From MFD00082-c5 sp963697995 (GTDB taxonomy: Bacteria; Chlamydiota; Chlamydiia; Chlamydiales; JAJFMB01): a DNA stretch of 64,000 nt. The stretch spans positions 186,001 to 250,000 of the forward strand of contig OY969110.1 in NCBI GenBank assembly GCA_963697995.1, in the 5' to 3' direction. How positions within the stretch are numbered: position 1 is the stretch's first letter; the number at the start of each line of letters is the position of its first letter. This document shows, in pieces, positions 8,365-17,134 of the stretch. The notes under the pieces were generated by a model, which searched no databases, was not told where the DNA came from, and saw nothing but the letters and a program-made list of their open reading frames with translations. The translations under genes and the position numbers were made by a program.

Positions 8365-9465
8365 TTAAACTTTACTAAGTTCTGTGTCCCCATTTTTCTT
8401 TTTTTTCGCAAAATAGAGAGCTAATCCTCCCACACCAAGAAGAGCTACTCCTCCACCAACAGCGCCTCCAACAACTGCCGTTCCAGTAGAGCTTTTTACA
8501 GGGGCACTCCCCCCTTTGCCATGTGGTTTAGGAGTGACACTATTGGTCTCGGTTTTTGGCAGAATACTGATCGTAAAAGTCTTCGATAAAACAGGATACA
8601 CCTGAGTCGTAGCAGTCACCTCTAAATAAACAGGATTATTTCCCATAGTGCCTTGAAGAACATACCCATTTAAATTGTTGTCAAAGGATAAACTAGGAGA
8701 CAGATCAGCGCTTACCAATTGGCAAGAGATCGTCAAGGGTTGATTTACAGGGCTAAAAAGATAGTCGCTGGTTTCTCCAATAAATAAATTATAGGTTGAC
8801 CCAATAAGCAGGTCATACTCGAGCTTTGGGAAGCTTGAACCTGTTTGAGGAAGACTGTCCTGAAAACTCATCACATTAGTCTCAAAAGGAATAACGGTCG
8901 AGTTTCCCCCTTTGTTTGTTGCACGAAACTCAAAAGGGGTTAACCCATAAGTTGGCATTTGAGTCGTCGCATTCAAAAGCAACATCCGATAAGTCGTCAA
9001 ATAATTACTTTGCATCACTGTTAATCCAGGTGGAAGAGCGGTATTATTAGGTCCTGTAATCGTAAAATTCAAATTCATAAAAGTCGTGCTTTGATCACAT
9101 ACTTGAGGCTGTAGATAAACTGTAGAATCAGCGCAGTTCTCAAAATCTAAGACTTGAGTGGCTACCCCACCTGAAACTATTGGAAAAGAGGTTGGAAAAG
9201 GCTTACCGGCACTTGAGATATAAGGGGCATACTGGTTGTATGTAAACTGCCTTCTCTCCTTATCCTCAAACCCCATCAACTTTCTTTGAAAAGGCATAGG
9301 ACTACCATTAGAACTTACATCTAATTCTGTACTGCTAGTTATAAGAGCTTGCCTAGCGACATATGTTACAGTAGCCGTTAAAGCAGCTGCCCCTAAAAGG
9401 GAAGCTCCCCCTTTTACATAATCCCACAAAGAGTAAGAGTTGTTATCTTTTATCTCACTAACCAT
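8365..9465 (-). CDS. Hypothetical protein with beta-rich domain between two membrane segments
   Basis: The start is fixed by GAGGAGG placed just before the ATG at 9465; the frame reaches 9480, but that upstream ATG lies inside the ribosome-binding site itself. The 366-residue protein has a hydrophobic helix at about 12-35 (GGASLLGAAALTATVTYVA), a Thr/Asn/Pro-rich region of about 260 residues that looks like Ig- or cadherin-type beta repeats (for example the TITGPNNTALPPGLTV and LTISCQLVSADLSPSLSF strands), then a Gly/Val-rich membrane helix (GGAVGGGVALLGVGGLALYF) ending in KKKK. This resembles a surface or envelope protein with a cytoplasmic basic tail. No known family was recognised. Confidence 0.7.
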   Translation of the reverse strand: MVSEIKDNNSYSLWDYVKGGASLLGAAALTATVTYVARQALITSSTELDVSSNGSPMPFQRKLMGFEDKERRQFTYNQYAPYISSAGKPFPTSFPIVSGGVATQVLDFENCADSTVYLQPQVCDQSTTFMNLNFTITGPNNTALPPGLTVMQSNYLTTYRMLLLNATTQMPTYGLTPFEFRATNKGGNSTVIPFETNVMSFQDSLPQTGSSFPKLEYDLLIGSTYNLFIGETSDYLFSPVNQPLTISCQLVSADLSPSLSFDNNLNGYVLQGTMGNNPVYLEVTATTQVYPVLSKTFTISILPKTETNSVTPKPHGKGGSAPVKSSTGTAVVGGAVGGGVALLGVGGLALYFAKKKKNGDTELSKV

Positions 9466-9526
9466 TTTTATCCTCCTCAAACTTTAAGTTGATTCCCATA
9501 AAGGAATTTTTTTTTAAATGAATCAG

Positions 9527-9555
9527 ATCCTAAAAGATATGTGTTTTTTTGACAA
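9527..9555 (-). promoter_or_regulatory. Candidate promoter upstream of the 9465 gene
   Basis: Minus strand TTGTCA (9555-9550), 17-nt spacer, TAGGAT (9532-9527). This would give a leader of about 55 nt ending in the GAGGAGG ribosome-binding site. Confidence 0.4.
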
Positions 9556-9575
9556 GGATTTTTTAATGAATCGTT

Positions 9576-11537
9576 TTACTTTGAAATGAATTCGACATTT
9601 TCAGCTGTCACATTTCCAAAGTTTTGTTCGTTTAAACTTTTTTGACCCTTAAGCTTATCGACAACTTTCACTTTGAGAAGTGATTCTGAACCCCAATTTG
9701 AAATAATAGAGCTGTTATCGGGTAAGTAAAATTTATTAGTAAAATCTGTTGAAAGAAAATGGTTTTGATAAACGTCTAACAAGAGTGGCATATCCCCTAA
9801 GCGTCTAATAGACAACACTTCAAAACCTAAGATTCCAAAAAAGCGGTTGTTTAAAATTGAGAGGGAGCCACCTAAGGTATTAATATCTAGTACTCTTTCA
9901 GTAAGAGAGGTGAGGATATTATCCTCAATTTTGATATTTGCTTCTCTGCAATTTAATGAAACAGCCATTCCATTGGCTTCTATTCTATTTTTATTAATTT
10001 CTGCTTTTAAGTCGCTGTCGTACTGATTTAGAAGAATCCCATTGTCAGAGATCTCTTTCATCTCATTACTAGAGAGATAAAGAGTGGTTTTCCCTCCAAG
10101 ATTAAAACTCATTCCAAAAGAGGCATTCGAGAAACTGTTATTTTTTGCAATCAAAGAAACTTCCTTTCCACAATTTGAGAGCAATAAACACTCCTCAGAA
10201 ATATCATCAAATACGTTATTGATCAGGGTGATATGGGCTTTTGATTGAACTTTTAAGTCGATTCCTCGCTTTAACTTTTCAAAAATGCAATTTCTGATAA
10301 GATGATTCCCTTTGAGGTTATCAGAATAAATTCCTGTTTCAACTCCGGTTCCTCCAAAGTAAAATCCAGAAATTTCGTTATCCTCTGTCAAAGTAATAAA
10401 GGTTTGGATCGTGGCAAGTTGCCTATAAAGAGGAGAACTTGAAGGGATATTGACTCCCTCAAGTGAGTTTTCAGCAGTTCTAGTCCAAAGCTTTTGCCCT
10501 TTTTTAAGAGTCACCTCTTCGAGTAGTCCTCGCTCTGTCGGTCTTACAAAAAAAATATCGTCTTCTCTCGATTTAAGGGAAGCCAGTTTTAACCTGGTGT
10601 AGGGGCTCTCAAAAGTACCTTTTCCGGTTCCAAAAAGATCCTCATCGACAAATAAAAACCTATAAGGCTTATTCGTTTTTTTATTAATAAACTTCGTTTC
10701 GTAATTTTTCTTCTGAACGGGGATGATCTCTTGTTTTTCAATACTCCTTAAGAGGCGACAATCAATGGGACAAGAGTGACTCCTTTTTCCAAAAGGAAAT
10801 GAGATCCCGACAACTCCTTGAGCAAGAGTTTTGTAAATCTTATCGTGAGTAAAGATAGCTTCAGCATAAAACAGATCAGAAAAACAGAGTTTAATTCGCC
10901 CTTTCACCCCTGGAGCGCCACCAAAATGAACACCTTTTTGTTCAGACTTAAAAAGGTAATAAGGAGAGATGGCTGACACACCACAAAGCTTTGGAAAACA
11001 CCATTGAAATTTAGTAAGAGAGAAACGGTAAGCAACTTCTGCCATACAAAAGGAGAGAGGAGTCTCAACTTCTTGAGTCAAAACACCTTGATGGCCACTA
11101 AAACGGCAAAAAGTAGGCGATCCTAAAAAGAACAATTGTTTATTTAAGGCAGAACATAGCTCAAACCGCACATCGAATTGATCAGCTAAAGCCTCAAGCC
11201 CAAAACTTACTTGGTTTATTCCTTTTTGAGAGACCTTTCTGTAGTCGTAGAAGAGATTTGCGCCAAAGATGTAGCGTTGATTTGTGTTAGGGGCATACCT
11301 CAATCCAAGCCCTCCATTGAATGCAGTTTCCCCTTGATTTAAGAAGTGGGCTCTTGCATTGGCTAAACCAAAGAGGGAATATCTGAGCTCTTGAAGGGCA
11401 AAAAGATCTAAAGTGGTATACCCTTTTTCATACCCAATTCCTTGAGTGAAGTGGTATCTGGTATCTAAAAATCCTTGCATGGAAAATAGGGGATTTAGAA
11501 AAAAAATCCCACACATCCCCCATAAAATACGAATCAT
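9576..11537 (-). CDS. Inverse-autotransporter-like beta-barrel fused to a right-handed beta-helix
   Basis: The ATG at 11537 follows GAGGAG (11547-11542); the longer frame would need a TTG at 11549 inside that site. The protein has 653 residues: a signal peptide (IRILWGMCGIFFLNPLFS), then an N-terminal region of about 230 residues rich in alternating aromatic strands (RYHFTQGIGYEKG, GLRYAPNTNQRYIFGANLFYDY, VSFGLEALADQFDVRFELC) that matches the intimin-type IAT barrel. After a linker comes a region at about 290-600 with repeated short N-rich beta turns (INNVFDDIS, KNNSFSNASFG, EINKNRIEANG), the hallmark of a pectin-lyase-like parallel beta-helix. The likely role is a surface-exposed adhesin-type protein. 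Fusion of an IAT barrel to a beta-helix passenger is unusual. The barrel assignment is by pattern, not alignment. Confidence 0.7.
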   Translation of the reverse strand: MIRILWGMCGIFFLNPLFSMQGFLDTRYHFTQGIGYEKGYTTLDLFALQELRYSLFGLANARAHFLNQGETAFNGGLGLRYAPNTNQRYIFGANLFYDYRKVSQKGINQVSFGLEALADQFDVRFELCSALNKQLFFLGSPTFCRFSGHQGVLTQEVETPLSFCMAEVAYRFSLTKFQWCFPKLCGVSAISPYYLFKSEQKGVHFGGAPGVKGRIKLCFSDLFYAEAIFTHDKIYKTLAQGVVGISFPFGKRSHSCPIDCRLLRSIEKQEIIPVQKKNYETKFINKKTNKPYRFLFVDEDLFGTGKGTFESPYTRLKLASLKSREDDIFFVRPTERGLLEEVTLKKGQKLWTRTAENSLEGVNIPSSSPLYRQLATIQTFITLTEDNEISGFYFGGTGVETGIYSDNLKGNHLIRNCIFEKLKRGIDLKVQSKAHITLINNVFDDISEECLLLSNCGKEVSLIAKNNSFSNASFGMSFNLGGKTTLYLSSNEMKEISDNGILLNQYDSDLKAEINKNRIEANGMAVSLNCREANIKIEDNILTSLTERVLDINTLGGSLSILNNRFFGILGFEVLSIRRLGDMPLLLDVYQNHFLSTDFTNKFYLPDNSSIISNWGSESLLKVKVVDKLKGQKSLNEQNFGNVTAENVEFISK

Positions 11538-11634
11538 AACACTCCTCAAGGCGCCAAATTCTGATATTAGCTCAGGGAGTCATTTTTAATAAAGGTCGAT
11601 GTTTGCCCCCACCCCTGCCCATGCCCTTGCCCTC

Positions 11635-11966
11635 CCCCCTAAACTTGCCCTTGGCCGGAAAGCGTCAAACGAGGCCATGCATAAAAAACCGCGAAGCGGT
11701 TGCCGGAGGGGGTAAAGGGGGAACCGCGCAGGGGTTCCCCCTTTAAAGATGCTTTAAGTTGTAACCATCGAAGAACAAACTATAATCTCGAATCTTCTTG
11801 ATCAATTGTAATGATTTCATCTAAGTGGGGAAACCCCTGCGCGGTTTCCCCTTTAAGGGCTTCTATTTTTTGTGAATTATAATCAAGAATTTGAAGAGTT
11901 TTCACTTTTTAGAAATAAATCTATCCAGAAAAAATGATATGAAACCGCAAGGGCAAGTTTAGGGGG
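11635..11966. mobile_element. Second MITE-like element with 19-bp terminal inverted repeats
   Basis: CCCCCTAAACTTGCCCTTG at 11635-11653 is perfectly complementary to 11948-11966, bounding 332 bp with no significant ORF. Inside are two GC-rich hairpins, 11714-11744 (12-bp stem) and 11827-11851 (9-bp stem), which are inverted copies of each other around a GCGCAGG-type loop, so the element is palindromic overall. It fills most of the gap between the beta-helix protein and putP. It is unrelated to the 4.2-kb family by eye. Confidence 0.7.
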
Positions 11967-11972
11967 AAGGAA

Positions 11973-13415
11973 CTACCCTAAATGAAGAGTCTCATTAGGA
12001 TCAAGTATGGCCTCTTTCGCCGTCAAAAACGAAACTAAATAAATTGCACACAAACTTAAAATAAAACCGGGCAACATCGAAATCACCTCAACTGAAATCA
12101 CATACGGGTTCACAAGTGGCCAAACAGCAGCAACAACACCACCAGTTACGATACCAGCAATCGCCCCTTGTCTATTCACGGAAGTTGAATAAAGCGATGC
12201 CAGCATCAAAGGACCAAATGAACAACCAAGACCTGACCACGCATACTCCACCACCCCCATAATCGTTTGACTCTTGTTAAAAGCCAAAATCAACGAGATA
12301 AGCGCAATTGTTAAAACACTAATCCGGGATGTTAAAAGATCCCTCTTTGAAGAAGTCTCCCCCTTAAAAAATCTCTTGTAAAAATCCTCGCTTAATGAGG
12401 AAGCTGCCACCAAAATTTGAGATGCCATTGTCGAAACCGTCGCCGCTATAATCGCGCAAAGAATAACTCCACCAATACCCGATGAAAAGTACGTCTTCAC
12501 AATCTCAATAAAAAGAAGCTCAGGATTCTCTAAGCTCGGAAATAGCGCTATACTCGATAACCCAATCACGCTAGCCGCTCCCAAAGACACAATAAGCCAC
12601 GCCATACCCAAATACTTCGATTTGTAAATCTCGGATGGATCTTTAATCCCCATAAATTTTGTCACAATGTGAGGCTGCCCCAGATAACCAAGACCCCAAC
12701 AAGCAAGAGAAATCAATGACACAAATGAAGCTACCGAATAATCAGGCATCACCGAAAGGGAAAGACCCTTATCTGCTGCCACTTTCGCCACATCCCCCAA
12801 ATTCGAAACTTCACCGCTCACTACAAATGCCACGAAAACTAACACTCCAAGTAAAAACATCCCTTGAAAAAAGTCAGTCCACGCAATCGTTGCAAAACCA
12901 CCGATAAAGACGTAAAACAAAACAACCGCTGTCGCAATCGCAATCCCAACGTAGTAGTCAATACCAAAAACCGATTCGAAAAGCTTCCCCATCCCAATCG
13001 ATCCCGCTGTGATGTAAGCGGTCAAAAAATAAACCGAAATAGCTCCGGTTAAAAGTCTGATAATATGGGATTTGTCCTGAAATCTCGCTTCGAAAAAACT
13101 AGGTAACGTATCTGATGAAAGTCTCTCCGTTTCGCTTCGAAGCCGCTTAGCTATAAACTGCCAATTTAAGGCCATTCCCAAAATAAGACCCAAAGCAATA
13201 CTTGCCTTAGGGGCTCCCCCAATATAAAAAGCTGCCGGAAAACCCATGAAAATCCAGGCACTCATATCACTTGCATGAGCACTCAGAGCCGTAAGCCAAA
13301 AATTTAACTTTCGATCCCCTACAAAAAAACCAGTATTAGAGGATTGTTTTTGTTTAAAAACAAACCCAATCGCTGCAAGGGTTAAAAAATATAAAACGAA
13401 AGCAAATGCGTACAT
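11973..13415 (-). CDS. putP: Sodium/proline symporter (SSS family)
   Basis: This 480-residue polytopic carrier of about 13 helices belongs to the sodium:solute symporter family. Typical PutP segments are visible: VGDRKLNFWLTALSAHASDMSAWIFMGFP in helices 2-3 with the sodium-site Ser/Asp region, RSETERLSSDTLPSFFEARF, YVFIGGFATIAWTDFFQG and AATVSTMASQILVAASSLSEDFYK. It would import proline with sodium across the inner membrane. The gene has its own promoter-like sequence 8 nt before the ATG, with no Shine-Dalgarno. The upstream HEAT gene ends 52 nt before its start. The symbol rests on overall similarity, and pantothenate or other SSS substrates are less likely. Confidence 0.88.
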   Translation of the reverse strand: MYAFAFVLYFLTLAAIGFVFKQKQSSNTGFFVGDRKLNFWLTALSAHASDMSAWIFMGFPAAFYIGGAPKASIALGLILGMALNWQFIAKRLRSETERLSSDTLPSFFEARFQDKSHIIRLLTGAISVYFLTAYITAGSIGMGKLFESVFGIDYYVGIAIATAVVLFYVFIGGFATIAWTDFFQGMFLLGVLVFVAFVVSGEVSNLGDVAKVAADKGLSLSVMPDYSVASFVSLISLACWGLGYLGQPHIVTKFMGIKDPSEIYKSKYLGMAWLIVSLGAASVIGLSSIALFPSLENPELLFIEIVKTYFSSGIGGVILCAIIAATVSTMASQILVAASSLSEDFYKRFFKGETSSKRDLLTSRISVLTIALISLILAFNKSQTIMGVVEYAWSGLGCSFGPLMLASLYSTSVNRQGAIAGIVTGGVVAAVWPLVNPYVISVEVISMLPGFILSLCAIYLVSFLTAKEAILDPNETLHLG

Positions 13416-13423
13416 AAGGGGTG

Positions 13424-13452
13424 ATTATACCAGGTTTTTTTTAAAAAAACAA
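13424..13452 (-). promoter_or_regulatory. Candidate promoter for putP, near-leaderless
   Basis: Minus strand TTGTTT, 17-nt spacer, TATAAT (13429-13424), then eight bases to the ATG at 13415. The -10 is a perfect consensus and the -35 is weak. The expected start of transcription leaves a leader of 0-2 nt. Confidence 0.45.
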
Positions 13453-13467
13453 CGGTTTTCTCAAGGT

Positions 13468-15159
13468 TCAGTTTGTTAAGGAGCTCAAGATTGCCGAAGC
13501 CGCCACTAGACGTAACGTTTGATGCGGCTCAAAAAGAGATTTGACTAAAAACGGCACCGCGTCCATCATCCCCAGTTGACCTGTTGCTTGCAAAATCCGT
13601 TTTTTAGTCGGGCCATTTGCTCCCTCGTAAGCCTTCTCTAAAAGAGGAAGAATTTTCGCCTCCTTACCCCAAAAAGCTAAAATAAGCGCACTCTCTAGAC
13701 GCACATCGGGATCCTCATCGGTCAGCAAACCCTCTATCACCTCTTGGGCTGCTTCGTCCCCTTCAGTTAAAAAAAGAGCCGAAACCTCCGCAGTAAAAGC
13801 CCCTTTTTTCTGTTTTAAGAAAACTCTTGCAGCTTTTAGAGCGCGATTAGGATCTAAAAGAGCTAAATCATTCAATAACTCAAACCTCGTTCTCTGGTCT
13901 ATTGTCTCTAAAGTTTCAAAAGAAGAGAGCAATTCCTTCGATGTTCCCTCGATAAACACTTCAAATGAGGCTTCTTCCTTTTTCATCAAAAGGGGCGTTT
14001 GTTGAGTCAAGGCCTCAAATAAAAAACTTCCCACCTCGTCTAAATTTTTCTGACTCCTCATCAGTCCAAGAGCTAAATTTAATTTGGGAAAAAAATCGGC
14101 TGTTTTGTTAAATGTTTCCAATAGGGCTAGCTCCCCTTTGACGCCGGTGGAGGCAAGAGCTGTAGCTGCTAAGCTCCTAATCTCTTTTTTAGGATGTGAC
14201 ACCCTTTCAACTAAGAGATTTAACCCCTCAGAATCTCCCATGACGGCAAGCGCCCAGGAAGCTATCACAGAAACTTTTAAGTCCTGATCTAAAAGAAGGG
14301 GCAAGACCTCATCTCTACCCACCTTTCTTATCCCAAGAGCGTGGGCGGCACCACACCTGACATCCACAAAAGGGTCTTTTAATAGGGGGAATAATAATTT
14401 AGGGTCGACCTCCCCGTCAAACCACTCGGCTAAGCGGCACGCCAAAAGACGAAATCCTAACCGATTACTAGAAACTAAACTTTTAAGCTGTGTATCGGTT
14501 ATTCCCTCCGTAAGGGTCACAAGGGCCTCAAGCGCGACAGCTCTTTCCTCCGCTGAGCGCTTGGGATCTGAAACTAAAGAGACCAATGCCTCTTTCGCAA
14601 AATGACACTTCATCTGGCCAAGAGAGCGAAGGGCCTCTAAATGAACTCTAAAGTCACTGTCTTCTAAAAAGGTCTTAAATACTTTTTCCTTTAGACACTG
14701 ATCCTGTAATGTGCCGCTCAACTGGCACGCTAAGGCTCGAATAAGCGCGTGAGGATCTTTTAAAGCTTGACAGATCATTTGAACCCCTTTTGCAAGGCGG
14801 CTTTGGTGAGCTGCTAAAAGGGCGTGAAAACGCACTTCAGGTGAACGGGATTCAATCCCCTCGCCAATCACCCCAAAGGCAACAGATTCCAAAAGATCCC
14901 TATCTTTGTAAGGCTCCTTAACTTGATGCAAGTACTCCTTAAACGTTTCAAGAAGGGGTTTTTCAAAAGACATCTTAGCTAAAAGGTTGAGCTTTAACTT
15001 AAGAAGTTCCTGATTTTCAGGGGTCTCTTTTAAGCTTTTTTCAACATCTTGAAGAGCCCCATTAAAATCGCGTAAAGTGATTTTGGCCTCTAGATGCCTT
15101 AAAGAAGACTGATCGGCAAAAAGAAAAGGGGCTAGAAAAAAAACAAGAAGAATTCTCAT
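13468..15159 (-). CDS. Secreted HEAT-repeat protein
   Basis: The 563-residue protein begins with a signal peptide (RILLVFFLAPFLFA, then DQ). The rest is built of about 35-residue helical pairs with the HEAT/PBS-lyase pattern (DPHALIRALACQLSGTLQD, DPFVDVRCGAAHALGIRK, HPKKEIRSLAATALASTG, DEDPDVRLESALILAFWG). Such solenoids are protein-binding scaffolds, here probably periplasmic. Its ATG overlaps the stop of the HIT gene (ATGA, 15156-15159), so it is the last gene of the MYG1-HIT-HEAT operon. The partner is unknown. Confidence 0.82.
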   Translation of the reverse strand: MRILLVFFLAPFLFADQSSLRHLEAKITLRDFNGALQDVEKSLKETPENQELLKLKLNLLAKMSFEKPLLETFKEYLHQVKEPYKDRDLLESVAFGVIGEGIESRSPEVRFHALLAAHQSRLAKGVQMICQALKDPHALIRALACQLSGTLQDQCLKEKVFKTFLEDSDFRVHLEALRSLGQMKCHFAKEALVSLVSDPKRSAEERAVALEALVTLTEGITDTQLKSLVSSNRLGFRLLACRLAEWFDGEVDPKLLFPLLKDPFVDVRCGAAHALGIRKVGRDEVLPLLLDQDLKVSVIASWALAVMGDSEGLNLLVERVSHPKKEIRSLAATALASTGVKGELALLETFNKTADFFPKLNLALGLMRSQKNLDEVGSFLFEALTQQTPLLMKKEEASFEVFIEGTSKELLSSFETLETIDQRTRFELLNDLALLDPNRALKAARVFLKQKKGAFTAEVSALFLTEGDEAAQEVIEGLLTDEDPDVRLESALILAFWGKEAKILPLLEKAYEGANGPTKKRILQATGQLGMMDAVPFLVKSLFEPHQTLRLVAASAILSSLTN

Positions 15160-15488
15160 AACCCTCCAAGCTTTTTGCCTCCCATAAGATGAAAATGGAG
15201 ATGAGGGACCTCCTGACCTGATAAGGGACCGTTATTGACCACCAAACGGTACCCGTTTTCAATCCCAAACCTCTTGGCCATTTGTTGAGCCACTTCCACC
15301 ATCTCCCCCATCAAAAAAAGATCCCCCTTTTCAACGGATTGAAGATCGACGATCTCTTTTTTTGGAATAATGAGCAGATGAACAGGTGCCTTCGGATGAA
15401 TATCCTTAAAGCACAAAATCCTCTCATTTTCGAAGAGAATATCAGCATGAATCTCTTTATCGATGATCTTTTTAAAAATTGAACTCAC
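15156..15488 (-). CDS. HIT-family nucleotide-binding hydrolase (Hint type)
   Basis: A GTG start at 15488 is chosen because AGGAAGG lies 5 nt upstream and the protein then begins SSIFKKIIDKEI, the usual Hint N-terminus; the frame is open to 15506. The 110-residue product carries the histidine-triad HLHFHLMGG (H96, H98, H100) and the nucleoside-binding segments CFKDIHPKAPVHLLIIPKKE and VVNNGPLSGQEV. Hint enzymes hydrolyse nucleoside phosphoramidates in the cytoplasm. It overlaps the end of the MYG1 gene by 17 bp and the start of the HEAT gene by 4 bp. Confidence 0.9.
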   Translation of the reverse strand: MSSIFKKIIDKEIHADILFENERILCFKDIHPKAPVHLLIIPKKEIVDLQSVEKGDLFLMGEMVEVAQQMAKRFGIENGYRLVVNNGPLSGQEVPHLHFHLMGGKKLGGL

Positions 15489-16371
15489 TCTGGCCTTCCT
15501 GAACAATCTTGTTTAATGCAAGTATTGCATCTTCTTTAGTTTTCCACACAGAAATAAAACGCCCTTTGTGACAAAAAATCGCGCCAGGTATTCCCGTTAC
15601 TTTTTGAAGCTCCTCATCCAAAAGGCCCGCCCACTCCTTCGGCAAAGGGTGTCTTATCCCCATCCGATCGTCATAACTTGGAGGGATCCCCCTTAATTTC
15701 CAGTGCTCTTTTGAAGGCATAATCAAAAATTTTGCAGGATGAGACTGCCCGCCTAAATCAAAAAATACATCCAACCAGGGAATCGACTTGTCAAACTGCA
15801 AACAAAACTGATCTTTTTCCATCGCTTGGCGCACCACTTCTTTACTCGATTGAGCAAAATGGTACCTTTCAAGTTTTCTTTTCAAATGATCGATGGTAAA
15901 CTCCAAAGCTGAAAAAAAGGCCCTGTTGCTCTCCTCTAAAGTCACTTCGTGATGGATCGGATTAAAATTTGAAATCACATGAGAAAACGTGCAAAGACCC
16001 AAAATCCCCGCCTCTTTGCCGTTATCGTGAGCATCGACGCCTAAAATTAAACCGTGATTTAAAAAATGGTACTCAGCTTCTGTCAAAGAGCCAATGGCCT
16101 TTAGATAGGCAAGCACCATTCCAGCACTACTTAATGGACCTAAGTATTCAATCTGATGATGATCAAATCTCTTTTCTTGTGGGTTGTAAATTCCCCCCAC
16201 ATCGCAAACAAATTCACAAGTTTTAAGCAGATGAGGATCTCTTGTTCTCACAATTTTATTTAAATCGATTAATCCAAAGAGAAATAAAAGAGCACATGCC
16301 GTCACTTCATCTGCATGAAAGGTGCCATCGTGAGTTCCAAAAGAGCGTTTTAAAATAATATCTTCGTTCAT
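15472..16371 (-). CDS. MYG1/UPF0160 family metal-dependent hydrolase
   Basis: The 299-residue protein matches MYG1 relatives of the DHH phosphoesterase type: GTHDGTFHADEV at 12-23, CDVGGIYNP and RFDHHQ in the first third, LGVDAHDNG in the middle, and the C-terminal PGAIFCHKGRFISVW strand. These His/Asp clusters bind divalent metal. Eukaryotic MYG1 is a 3'-5' RNA exonuclease; the bacterial role is not established. It is the first gene of an operon with HIT and HEAT genes and is divergent from the queuosine transporter. Confidence 0.87.
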   Translation of the reverse strand: MNEDIILKRSFGTHDGTFHADEVTACALLFLFGLIDLNKIVRTRDPHLLKTCEFVCDVGGIYNPQEKRFDHHQIEYLGPLSSAGMVLAYLKAIGSLTEAEYHFLNHGLILGVDAHDNGKEAGILGLCTFSHVISNFNPIHHEVTLEESNRAFFSALEFTIDHLKRKLERYHFAQSSKEVVRQAMEKDQFCLQFDKSIPWLDVFFDLGGQSHPAKFLIMPSKEHWKLRGIPPSYDDRMGIRHPLPKEWAGLLDEELQKVTGIPGAIFCHKGRFISVWKTKEDAILALNKIVQEGQSEFNF

Positions 16372-16449
16372 AATTTCTTAAAGGAACATTCTCTCAAAAA
16401 TGAGCAATTTTTTCAAGAAAAGCAAATTTCAGAAGAGGAGTAATTATTA

Positions 16450-16479
16450 TTGACCTTGTTCCTTGAAATTTTCTATAAT
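16450..16479 (+). promoter_or_regulatory. Strong sigma70-type promoter, leaderless start
   Basis: TTGACC (16450-16455), an 18-nt spacer and a perfect TATAAT (16474-16479). The ATG at 16487 lies where transcription should begin (seven bases after the -10). The -10 itself covers the alternative ATG at 16478, so that codon cannot be in the transcript. Confidence 0.6.
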
Positions 16480-16486
16480 GGTTCCC

Positions 16487-17134
16487 ATGAATGCCCATCA
16501 AAAACTCTATAGCTTTGCAACAACTCTATTTTCAGTTTTAGTCATTGTGACTAACTTGATCACCATTAAGCTTTTCACCTTTTTTGGAATCAGTCTACCG
16601 GCCGGATCCCTTACTTTTCCCCTCATTTTCCTCTTAACTGATTTAACAACCGAAGTTTTTGGAAAAGAAAAAGCAAGGCACATGATCTCTACCGGATTTG
16701 TCATGAGTTTGTTTAGCCACCTCATTTTTCAATTAGCTCTTGTGCTGCCATCTGATAATGAACCAACAAACATCTCGTTTCAACAAGTTTACTCTTTAAA
16801 CGGTCCCATTCTTTTCGGCTCCCTCCTCGCTTTTGTAATATCCCAAAACATCGACATCTCTCTTTACCAATTTATTAAGAATCGAACTGGGGATAGAGCT
16901 CTTTGGCTAAGAACTAATGGTTCGACCCTCGTTTCCCAAGTTATCGACACCCTCATCGTCAATGTTTGTCAATTTTCGATCGGATTGGGACTCCCTTTCT
17001 CAAAAGTTTTTCCGATCATCTTGTTTGATTACGGATTTAAGGCTCTATTTTCTTTAGTTTCAACCCCCCTTCTCTATATTGCCCTTCACTTCGTCAAGAT
17101 CTACCTCAATAAAGAAAAACCTATCCATGTCTAA
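16487..17134 (+). CDS. yhhQ: Queuosine precursor transporter (YhhQ/VUT family)
   Basis: The 215-residue, six-helix membrane protein has the VUT-family pattern: LVIVTNLITIKLF in the first helix, PAGSLTFPLIFLLTDLTTEVFGKEKAR, and LVSQVIDTLIVNVCQF with its polar residues in the membrane. YhhQ-type proteins import queuosine precursors (preQ0/preQ1, or queuine in some chlamydiae) for tRNA modification. The frame extends to a TTG at 16463 and an ATG at 16478, but the promoter covers those, so the ATG at 16487 is preferred; it has no ribosome-binding site. It overlaps the PAP2 gene by 8 bp. Confidence 0.85.
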   Translation: MNAHQKLYSFATTLFSVLVIVTNLITIKLFTFFGISLPAGSLTFPLIFLLTDLTTEVFGKEKARHMISTGFVMSLFSHLIFQLALVLPSDNEPTNISFQQVYSLNGPILFGSLLAFVISQNIDISLYQFIKNRTGDRALWLRTNGSTLVSQVIDTLIVNVCQFSIGLGLPFSKVFPIILFDYGFKALFSLVSTPLLYIALHFVKIYLNKEKPIHV

